Shown in pieces: positions 1 through 4,984 of a stretch of 5,059 nucleotides of DNA. The translations under genes and the position numbers were made by a program. The number at the start of each line of letters is the position of its first letter. The first letter of the stretch is position 1. Origin of the DNA: Bacillota bacterium (GTDB taxonomy: Bacteria > Bacillota > Clostridia > Lutisporales > Lutisporaceae); assembly GCA_023230985.1 (NCBI GenBank), contig JALNWH010000133.1:1-5059 (forward strand), given 5' to 3'. The notes beneath the pieces are model-generated. The model saw only the letters and a program-made list of their open reading frames with translations, searched no databases and was not told the DNA's origin.

Positions 1-132
1 ACCAATCCCGCAGCTATCAAACCCGCATTAGATAAACTTTTTGCAGGTGAATGGAAAAAAGGCGGTATTCCGGAGTTGTGGGATGGGAAGACGAGTGAGA
101 GGATAGTGGAGATTGTTATAGGTTTTGAATAA
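1..132 (+). CDS. wecB: UDP-N-acetylglucosamine 2-epimerase (non-hydrolysing), C-terminal fragment
   Basis: Only the last 43 codons and the TAA stop (130-132) are in the window; the gene runs in from the left edge. The frame reads NPAAIKPALDKLF, then GIPELWDGKTSERIVEIV close to the end. The G-I-P-x-x-W-D-G-K-x-x-E-R-I pattern near the C terminus is characteristic of the WecB/MnaA family. That cytoplasmic enzyme interconverts UDP-GlcNAc and UDP-ManNAc to supply ManNAc-type sugars for surface polysaccharide, so a polysaccharide locus probably lies upstream. The catalytic residues and nucleotide-binding domain are outside the window, so activity cannot be judged. It is separated from the next gene by 165 bases that contain that gene's own promoter, so the two need not be co-transcribed. 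The family call is fairly secure; the exact symbol (wecB versus a species-specific name) is less so. Confidence 0.8.
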   Translation, partial: TNPAAIKPALDKLFAGEWKKGGIPELWDGKTSERIVEIVIGFE

Positions 133-297
133 GTGCATGATTATTTAATGAGCTTTGCTTGTTGTAGCTTTAATATCCGCCATAATGTATTTGATTTATA
201 AGCTATGTGACATACTTAAATGTTAAAAGTTTTGCAACAACAGCAAAATCCCTTACATTTGTAGCTTAACATTCCCATCAATTAAAATTTCTCAAAC
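133..297 (+). other. Intergenic spacer between the epimerase gene and the CotH-family gene
   Basis: AT-rich spacer with no ORF of note. I found no convincing stem-loop with a T-run after the epimerase stop. Its right half carries the promoter described at 231-261 and a short untranslated leader of roughly 30 bases before the ATG at 298. That leader is A/T-rich and has no Shine-Dalgarno-like purine block, which is usual in Bacteroidota. Confidence 0.6.
231..261 (+). promoter_or_regulatory. Bacteroidota-type sigma-70 promoter for the CotH-family gene
   Basis: TTTG at 231-234 is followed, after exactly 19 bases, by TACATTTG at 254-261. This matches the published Bacteroides/Flavobacteria consensus (-33 TTTG, 19-21 bases, -7 TAnnTTTG) at every defined position. 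Transcription would start near 265-270, leaving about 30 bases of leader before the ATG at 298. Sequence match only; no transcript evidence. Confidence 0.7.
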
Positions 298-2595
298 ATG
301 AAAAAAGTCATTACCCCCCCCATAAAACTTATTTGTGTCATTGTATTATTCATAATATCTCAATCTTTGAGTTATGCACAAATATCTGTTCAGTCCTTAA
401 GTCCCCATGGAATAGCCTCAGTTTATTTAGAGTCTATCCCTGAAGAAGGACTAATTAAAGACGTTAATAAGATCGACAAAACCAAAGTAGCTTTTCGCAT
501 AGAAAACTCCAATGGTTCAAGCTATGCATCCAAAGATTTGTATGATGGTTTTGCATTAATTAGGGGTAGAGGGAATACCACTTGGTCAGCTCCTAAGAAA
601 CCTTATAATGTTTGGTTGATAGATGAAGAAGGAGCAGATAACCCCTCTAAACTATTGGGTATGCCTAAACATGAAGAATGGGCTTTGATAGCCAATTACT
701 ATGATAAAACTATGCTCAGAATCCCTTTGGCTTATAATCTTGGGAATTGGATAGGTATGGATTGGACCCCTCGTTTGTATCACGTAGAATTATATATAGA
801 TGGAATTTACAATGGATTATATTGTTTATGTGAAAAAATAGAACGAGATAAAAACAGAGTCAATATAGCTAAAATCAAAGGTGAAGAGTATAATGACCCT
901 GAATTAATCAGTGGTGGATACATATTAGAAATTACTCCGGAAAGTCGTATAGATCCTGAAGATTCTGTGTTTTATGTACCTAAGGCAGATCGTTATTTCA
1001 CCATCAAATATCCCAAAGCGAAAAATATTACAACTGAACAAAAAGATTGGATTGCCAATTATGTGTATGAGTTTGATTCAATTTCCTATAGTGCTAATTA
1101 TAATGATCCAGAAAATGGTTTTAAAAAATATATAGATGAAGATGCCGCTGTTGATTGGTACTTGATAAATGCGTTGGCAAAAAACGCTGATGCAGTAGCT
1201 ATGTTTGCTTCTGTATTTTTATGGAAAGATAGAGATGAAAAATTAAAATTTGGTCCTTTATGGGATTTTGACATAGGATTCGGCAATCATAATACGGCGA
1301 GTAGAAATTATTTAGAAAACATTATGCAACAACCTGCATGGTATGGAAAAATGTTTCAAGATAAAGACTTTGCAGCCAAGTTCCGTCAGCGTTATGAAGA
1401 ATTAAAGCCACTATTTGATTCTATTCCTAAAATTTTACAGCTGACAGCTGACGAACTTGTTGCAAGTGGTGCCATAGCGCGTAATTTTGAAAAATGGCCC
1501 ATTCTAGGTGAATATGTATGGCCTAACCCTGAGCCTTTTCCTCTTACCTACCAAGGCGAAATCGATCATTTATCAGATTGGATAGTAGCTCGAAATTCAT
1601 GGATGCAAGTCAATATGTTGACTGATAATGCTACTCAAGATGCTTTGTTGGCAGATGAAAAATTGCCCATTCGTGTTGTTGATACAGATGAATTTGCTGC
1701 CGGCGATTCTGCCCGCATCCGTACCGTAAATGGTTATCAACAATATATTTGGAATGATACCATCATAACAGACGTCAATGAATTGAAAATTGCTGATGGT
1801 GGTTTATATTGGGTGAATGTATCGAATGGAAGAGTAACCAGTACTTTAACCGATACATTGACATTTATAGCAGCTGGAAAGATATTATATGGGGAGGAGT
1901 TAATGTTTGAATATGACGGTAATCCACAATTTGTGACCACCACTACTGCCCCTTTGGGCTTAAACATACATGAAACATTCTTCAATCTTAACGAGCCGGA
2001 CAGCCTTTTGTCTGAAATTATTTATCCAGGAAGATACTTGGCTCAATCATCCATTGTAGAAACATATTACAAAGGATCCGACAGCATATGGGTGCTTATT
2101 AAAGGTGTTTATATGCCGGATGAATCTTTGGTGATGATGCCTGATGATGAATATTTGCTTACTGCTTATGTGGAAAGTGGCGATGATTTAATTGCCCACA
2201 CCTGGTCATCAGATAATCCTGAGATTGCACATGTTGACCAAAATGGAAATTTGATTGCTTTAGCAGAAGGACAAACCTTAATCAGGGTCATGACAGACGA
2301 TAATCTTTACCAAGATAGCTGCTCAGTTACAGTCAATAAGACCTTAGTCGGCACAAGCACACTGATGGCAAACCAACAGCATGCAGTAGTTGTAGGCAAA
2401 GAAACAATTACGTTCAATCTTACCGCCGACAGTTCACACAGCATCACATTGTTTGACCTGACCGGAAAACCACAAGCCACTTACACCACCACCCAAACGC
2501 AATACGTGATTGACAAATCCAAGTTTGCACACGGTGTATATCTGATTGTGATCGAAAACAAAGACACAAGTGTGAAAGTGAAGGTTGTATTGTAG
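298..2595 (+). CDS. Secreted CotH-kinase-fold protein with Ig-like/MBG domains and T9SS C-terminal sorting domain
   Basis: 765 residues. Residues 1-27 look like a signal peptide: MKKVITPPIK, a hydrophobic core LICVIVLFII, and likely signal peptidase I cleavage after SYA before Q28; there is no lipobox. Residues about 85-440 fit the CotH family. RGRGNTTW (89-96) is followed by KKPYNVWL, GGYILEI (206-212), the NADAV segment (296-300, likely catalytic Asp298) and FGPLWDFDIGFGN (318-330), whose Asp323/Asp325 should bind metal. CotH of Bacillus is an atypical kinase that phosphorylates spore-coat proteins; the substrate here is unknown. About 457-525 resembles a beta-sandwich repeat (GDSARIRTVNGYQQYIW...GGLYWVNVSNG). 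About 526-603 resembles an MBG domain (YGEELMFEYDGNPQFVTTTT, then PGRY). About 604-680 is an Ig-like group 2 domain (WSSDNPEIAHVDQNGNL). About 690-765 is a type A T9SS sorting tail (ITLFDLTGK, then GVYLIVIENK and a final KVKVVL). It is likely exported and cell-surface-attached or released. The ATG at 298 is chosen because the signal peptide begins there and a promoter lies just upstream. Confidence 0.88.
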   Translation: MKKVITPPIKLICVIVLFIISQSLSYAQISVQSLSPHGIASVYLESIPEEGLIKDVNKIDKTKVAFRIENSNGSSYASKDLYDGFALIRGRGNTTWSAPKKPYNVWLIDEEGADNPSKLLGMPKHEEWALIANYYDKTMLRIPLAYNLGNWIGMDWTPRLYHVELYIDGIYNGLYCLCEKIERDKNRVNIAKIKGEEYNDPELISGGYILEITPESRIDPEDSVFYVPKADRYFTIKYPKAKNITTEQKDWIANYVYEFDSISYSANYNDPENGFKKYIDEDAAVDWYLINALAKNADAVAMFASVFLWKDRDEKLKFGPLWDFDIGFGNHNTASRNYLENIMQQPAWYGKMFQDKDFAAKFRQRYEELKPLFDSIPKILQLTADELVASGAIARNFEKWPILGEYVWPNPEPFPLTYQGEIDHLSDWIVARNSWMQVNMLTDNATQDALLADEKLPIRVVDTDEFAAGDSARIRTVNGYQQYIWNDTIITDVNELKIADGGLYWVNVSNGRVTSTLTDTLTFIAAGKILYGEELMFEYDGNPQFVTTTTAPLGLNIHETFFNLNEPDSLLSEIIYPGRYLAQSSIVETYYKGSDSIWVLIKGVYMPDESLVMMPDDEYLLTAYVESGDDLIAHTWSSDNPEIAHVDQNGNLIALAEGQTLIRVMTDDNLYQDSCSVTVNKTLVGTSTLMANQQHAVVVGKETITFNLTADSSHSITLFDLTGKPQATYTTTQTQYVIDKSKFAHGVYLIVIENKDTSVKVKVVL
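314..321 (+). repeat. Poly-C tract (8 C) in signal-peptide codons
   Basis: Eight consecutive C residues span codons 6-8 (ACC CCC CCC) of the CotH-family gene, 16 bases after its ATG. A run of this length is unusual in such AT-rich DNA. Gain or loss of one C would frameshift the protein before the hydrophobic core, so replication slippage here would switch the exported product off. Whether this happens is unknown. Confidence 0.55.
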
Positions 2596-2599
2596 TTGG

Positions 2600-2627
2600 G
2601 GTGCGGGTTCCGAGTTTCGTGTTGCGG
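2600..2627 (+). repeat. Degenerate heptamer tandem repeat (GTTNCGN)
   Basis: Directly after the CotH-family stop the sequence reads in 7-base steps: GTTCCGA (2607-2613), GTTTCGT (2614-2620), GTTGCGG (2621-2627), with a degenerate GTGCGG just before. Heptad strings of this kind occur between genes in many Bacteroidota genomes, as I recall. This block forms the front of the longer repeat that continues to 2702. Confidence 0.5.
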
Positions 2628-2702
2628 GTCATTGAGTGTAGTTGAAATGAACGAGACAGCGCATAGATGATGCAGATTAAATCAAGATGAATGTTTTTGA
2701 AA
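2605..2702 (+). repeat. Direct repeat, left copy, upstream of the toxin-antitoxin-like pair
   Basis: Positions 2627-2702 align without gaps to 4838-4913. The first 29 bases (2627-2655) are identical, and by my hand alignment 66 of 76 positions match overall. The identical core begins GGTCATTGAGTGTAG and continues through GAAATGAACGAG; the tail shares AATGTTTTTGAAA (2690-2702). Upstream, both copies carry GGGTTC (2605-2610 here). The left copy has 16 bases between that and the core, the right copy only 2. The 14-base difference equals two heptamers. The core resembles the TTGAGYGNAGTYGAA-type intergenic repeats common in Bacteroidota genomes (from memory). It contains only a weak TCATT/AATGA pairing and no T-run, so it is not an obvious terminator. 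Confidence 0.75.
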
Positions 2703-2708
2703 TAATTC

Positions 2709-2739
2709 TTTAAATAGCAAATTTAATTGTCTATCTTTG
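2709..2739 (+). promoter_or_regulatory. Candidate Bacteroidota promoter P1 for the metallopeptidase/DUF4411 operon
   Basis: TATCTTTG at 2732-2739 matches the TAnnTTTG -7 consensus. TTTA at 2709-2712 lies exactly 19 bases upstream and matches three of four bases of the -33 TTTG. Transcription would begin near 2745, about 200 bases before the likely metallopeptidase start. That leaves a long leader for regulation. Confidence 0.45.
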
Positions 2740-2754
2740 TTGTCTATATCTTTG
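2727..2754 (+). promoter_or_regulatory. Candidate Bacteroidota promoter P2 for the same operon
   Basis: A second TATCTTTG at 2747-2754 lies 15 bases after the first, within a near-duplication (TGTCTATCTTTG, then TGTCTATATCTTTG). An upstream TTG at 2727-2729 is 17 bases away, slightly short of the preferred spacing. A start here would fall near 2760, less than 20 bases before the small ORF at 2778. P1 and P2 may be alternatives, or only one may be used. Confidence 0.4.
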
Positions 2755-2777
2755 TGTTTTAACATACTTATTTTAAA

Positions 2778-2858
2778 ATGAAAACACACAATATCACCTT
2801 ATGTTTTATGAGTGATGCAATAGGAGTTGGAGGGAATGATAAGAGAGCTTATAGGTAA
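2778..2858 (+). CDS. Possible 26-residue leader ORF upstream of the metallopeptidase gene
   Basis: An ATG at 2778 opens a 26-codon frame (begins MKTHNITLCF, ends GGNDKRAYR) that stops at TAA 2856-2858. It lies 24 bases after the second promoter-like box, in an AT-rich leader typical for this phylum. It is in the same reading frame as the metallopeptidase gene, and the TAA is the only stop codon between them. It could be a leader peptide, the remains of an originally longer N terminus cut by a nonsense mutation, or chance. I recognise no family, and there is no membrane segment or clear domain. Confidence 0.2.
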   Translation: MKTHNITLCFMSDAIGVGGNDKRAYR

Positions 2859-2904
2859 ATAATACATATTTATTTTGCATTTTTGAAATTGAGTGGAAAT
2901 CTTT

Positions 2905-2926
2905 GTACAGATTATAAAGTCTGCAC
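2905..2926. promoter_or_regulatory. Inverted repeat, possible operator of the toxin-antitoxin-like operon
   Basis: GTACAGA (2905-2911) and TCTGCAC (2920-2926) form 7-base arms with one mismatch (a G-U pair in RNA) around the 8-base spacer TTATAAAG. It sits 23 bases before the likely TTG start at 2949. Xre-type regulators usually bind short palindromes of this size near their own promoter, so an autoregulatory operator is plausible. If translation really began at the upstream TTG (2883), the repeat would lie inside the coding region. Confidence 0.3.
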
Positions 2927-2948
2927 TGACAATTTAAAAACACAATTC

Positions 2949-4091
2949 TTGAAAGTAACACAAAATACATCACGTTTGAGACATTTGATGTCGTTGTATA
3001 AAATGACAGAAGATGAGCTTATAGAACTTGTTAGTAAAGGCTTGAAAAGCCCACTAACAAGAGAGATGCTTTTTTCTGATGAGATACAAATCAATCATCT
3101 GAAGAGGATTGATCGTGTTTTTGAAAAGGGTTTATCCTACTATGTCAATCCAAGTGAGCCCATTAAATCAGAAGGGCTTAGTATATTTTTTAGAAAATCA
3201 AACTTTGATACGGTATTAAATCTTGGAACTCGCAAGATTGTTAATCATTTTGAAGAGTTAAAAATATCTTTATCAAGCTTAGCGAAACTATCTGATATGA
3301 AGATAGGGCGAAAGCTTCCTGTATATAGTATCAATGATAATCCTGCTGATGTAGCAGAGAAAATGCGCAGTTTACTAAATCCTCAGTTTAAAAAAAATAA
3401 AAAAACATTTTTAATAGAACTTATCAACACATTTGCAAATCAAAATATATTCGTGTTTGAATTTGTAGAGACATGGAACAAAAAAGAAAAAGCTAATATT
3501 GATGGTATGTTCTTGTCGCCTAATGTGATTGTGTTGAAAAGACAACAAAAAGCATTCAGGCGTGAGATTTTTACGCTGATTCATGAGTTTGGACATTATT
3601 TATTGAATAAAGAAGAGGTTGAAGAGGTAAATTACTACAATCTATCATCCGAAACTGAAAAGTGGTGTAATAGTTTCGCCTTTGAGTTTCTTGCAGATAG
3701 GTTTAGTAGTCAGTTAAAACAACTGTCTCATGCAACTTATATAAATGACTATCATCACGGGATAATTAAAAGTATATCAGAGCAGACCCATCTGAGTCGA
3801 TTGGCCTTATATACGCATCTGTTGATAAACAAACTTATCTCTTGGGTGGATTATAAAAAAGTAGAAAATGAATTAGAGCAGGAGTGGATTGAGAGTTATG
3901 AAAGAGAGGAACGGATAAAAGAAGAGAACAAGTTTAAAGGAATGAAAATGAGCGGCAGTACTCCCAAACCCATAAAATCGCCCTTGTTCATATCAACACT
4001 CCAGTCTGCTTTTTATGATGGAGTAATAAGTGAATATGACTTTTGCAAAAAACTTAATATCAAACCAGAAAGACTAAACTCTTATTTATAA
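2949..4091 (+). CDS. ImmA/IrrE-type (DUF955/COG2856) metallopeptidase-like protein, probable antitoxin/regulator partner
   Basis: From the TTG at 2949 the product is 380 residues. The N terminus MKVTQNTSRLRHLMSLYKM continues into TEDELIELV and resembles the first helices of an Xre-type helix-turn-helix, in degenerate form. FFRKSNF matches the position of the DFR-like motif that precedes the peptidase domain in this family. The zinc-peptidase signature is intact: HEFGH (residues 212-216, in REIFTLIHEFGHYLL) gives the two His ligands and catalytic Glu. EKWCNSFAFEFLAD downstream carries the probable third ligand. It is preceded by NIDGMFLSPNVIVLKRQQ. A charged, probably helical linker (KKVENELEQEWIESYEREER) leads to a C-terminal segment, AFYDGVISEYDFCKKLNI, seen in COG2856 proteins. 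Alternative starts are TTG 2883 (402 residues) and ATG 2988 (367 residues). I prefer 2949 because it keeps the RLRHL helix and drops the Cys-rich stretch before it. The partner gene begins one base after the stop. Family members cleave or bind regulators (ImmA cuts ImmR, IrrE cuts DdrO); what this one acts on is unknown. Confidence 0.82.
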   Translation: MKVTQNTSRLRHLMSLYKMTEDELIELVSKGLKSPLTREMLFSDEIQINHLKRIDRVFEKGLSYYVNPSEPIKSEGLSIFFRKSNFDTVLNLGTRKIVNHFEELKISLSSLAKLSDMKIGRKLPVYSINDNPADVAEKMRSLLNPQFKKNKKTFLIELINTFANQNIFVFEFVETWNKKEKANIDGMFLSPNVIVLKRQQKAFRREIFTLIHEFGHYLLNKEEVEEVNYYNLSSETEKWCNSFAFEFLADRFSSQLKQLSHATYINDYHHGIIKSISEQTHLSRLALYTHLLINKLISWVDYKKVENELEQEWIESYEREERIKEENKFKGMKMSGSTPKPIKSPLFISTLQSAFYDGVISEYDFCKKLNIKPERLNSYL

Positions 4092-4092
4092 A

Positions 4093-4671
4093 ATGAAGAT
4101 AGTTATAGACACAAGCTCGCTTATGGCGTTGGTTCGATATTATATTCCATTTGATAAAGATGAGGCTTTTGTGGCGTATATCAAACAAAAGATGATTGAT
4201 GGCGATGTAATTATTATTGATAAAGTTGATGATGAAAGCAAGAGACTATCGGGTGGATTAATCAAAAAGAAGCTAAACTTCTTAAATGATAAGGATTTTA
4301 TAAAAGCTGCCAATTACCCTTATAACACGAGTAGGTTAATACCAATAAAACCAAAAACATTCGAAAATATGATGAACAATCAATTTGTGGTTCAAATACA
4401 AAAAGACAAACTGACAGATATTGAGTTTGAACAACAAAAAGATGAATTTTATAAAGATGCAGATGTCAAACAGGTTTTGATGTGTTGGGAGCAAAATCAG
4501 AAAGGTAACGACTATATATTGGTAACAGAAGAAACGCCAACAAACAATGACAATAAACTTTTTAGGAAAATTCCATTTATCTGCAAAGAGTTGAAAATTA
4601 AAACCAAAACACTACCACAGCTTATAAAAATATTTGAAAAAGTAGATTTTGAAATTAAAGTCGAAAAATGA
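4093..4671 (+). CDS. DUF4411 family PIN-like protein, probable toxin
   Basis: 192 residues, near the usual length of the family as I know it. It opens with MKIVIDTSSLMALVRYYIPF: a beta strand ending in Asp6 and T-S-S, the first acidic site of PIN-like nucleases, followed by the R-Y-Y-x-P-F pattern typical of DUF4411. Other likely active-site acids are in DKVDDES (43-49), Asp122/Asp124 in YKDADVKQVLM, and Glu146/Glu147 in YILVTEE. RKIPFICKELKIK (158-170) matches the conserved K-I-P-x-x-C-x-x-L-x-I segment after that strand. PIN toxins are metal-dependent RNases; this activity is inferred, not shown. The gene follows the metallopeptidase gene with one intervening base (TAA, A, ATG), so translation is probably coupled. 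Antitoxin-first order is the standard type II layout. I recall DUF4411 genes next to Xre/COG2856 genes in other bacteria. In place of the usual A-D-x-x-L-I-A-x-A helix it has ADVKQVLMCW, a moderately divergent form. Confidence 0.8.
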   Translation: MKIVIDTSSLMALVRYYIPFDKDEAFVAYIKQKMIDGDVIIIDKVDDESKRLSGGLIKKKLNFLNDKDFIKAANYPYNTSRLIPIKPKTFENMMNNQFVVQIQKDKLTDIEFEQQKDEFYKDADVKQVLMCWEQNQKGNDYILVTEETPTNNDNKLFRKIPFICKELKIKTKTLPQLIKIFEKVDFEIKVEK

Positions 4672-4765
4672 TAATAGTATAGATTTCAAAACAAAGTGCG
4701 GAAAAATAAGCTAATAAGGTTAATTTCATCTACATACCCCCAACTCTACTAAGCTTGTTTAGTTT

Positions 4766-4786
4766 GAAAATAAGGTGAAAATAAGG
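4766..4786 (+). repeat. Two-copy 10-base tandem repeat
   Basis: GAAAATAAGG occurs at 4766-4775 and again at 4777-4786, an 11-base period close to one helical turn. Two copies only, in non-coding DNA just before the hairpin. It could be a protein-binding pair or a simple duplication; nothing decides between these. Confidence 0.4.
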
Positions 4787-4794
4787 CTTTTTAT

Positions 4795-4812
4795 TCTGAT
4801 TGTATAATCAGA
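4795..4812. terminator. Perfect 7-bp stem-loop downstream of the DUF4411 gene, possible terminator
   Basis: TCTGATT (4795-4801) and AATCAGA (4806-4812) are perfect complements around the 4-base loop GTAT. The stem is AT-rich and is not followed by a T-run on either strand; the T5 run lies before it (4788-4792). It lies about 120 bases after the DUF4411 stop and 17 bases before the right direct repeat. Position fits an operon end, but the missing T-tract makes intrinsic termination uncertain; it may mark the cassette edge instead. Confidence 0.3.
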
Positions 4813-4829
4813 GTACGAATTCTTGGTCT

Positions 4830-4913
4830 GGGTTCTTGGTCATTGAGTGTAGTTGAAATGAACGAGGCAGCGCATAAATGACACACATTAGACAGAGATT
4901 AATGTTTTTGAAA
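4830..4913 (+). repeat. Direct repeat, right copy, downstream of the toxin-antitoxin-like pair
   Basis: Positions 4838-4913 pair with 2627-2702 in the same orientation, with no gaps and ten mismatches in 76, all in the second half. GGGTTC at 4830-4835 matches the left copy's GGGTTC, but only two bases separate it from the core. The nonamer TTCTTGGTC also occurs twice just here (4820-4828 and 4833-4841), a small local duplication overlapping the repeat's start. The two copies lie 2,211 bases apart and enclose exactly the two-gene operon with its leader. Confidence 0.75.
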
Positions 4914-4984
4914 AGACTGACTGCAATCACTTAGAGTCTGAAACAAAACCTAAAATACGCTAATATGTATGAATGAAATTTTAT

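Noticed and set aside
1098..1985. Minus-strand ORFs of 62 and 82 codons inside the CotH-family gene
   Set aside because: They lie wholly within a well-supported plus-strand gene, resemble no family, and have no promoter-like sequence; they are antisense shadows.
2444..2632. Minus-strand 62-codon ORF across the 3' end of the CotH-family gene and the left repeat
   Set aside because: Its sequence is explained by the T9SS tail codons and the repeat; a start within the repeat and no recognisable motif argue against a gene.
2878..2900. CATTTTTG (2878-2885) as a further -7 box, and ATTGAGTG-GAAAT (2888-2900) as a third, shortened repeat copy
   Set aside because: The box lacks a -33 partner at the right distance, and the repeat similarity is only about 13 bases with a 5-base gap; both are within chance expectation in AT-rich DNA.
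2883..2948. Start of the metallopeptidase at TTG 2883
   Set aside because: The extra 22 residues look like translated leader (two Cys, no helix-turn-helix similarity) and would contain the palindrome at 2905-2926; kept only as an alternative start.
2912..3596. Two minus-strand ORFs of about 60 codons inside the metallopeptidase gene
   Set aside because: Antisense of conserved metallopeptidase codons, rich in residues produced by complementing A-rich codons; not real genes.
4748..4763. ACTAA / TTAGT hairpin as a terminator of the DUF4411 gene
   Set aside because: Only five AT-rich base pairs with a 6-base loop and a three-T tail; too weak to call.
2605..4913. CRISPR array or classical insertion sequence formed by the repeated elements
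   Set aside because: There are only two long direct copies 2.2 kb apart with genes between, no regular spacers, no terminal inverted repeats and no transposase.
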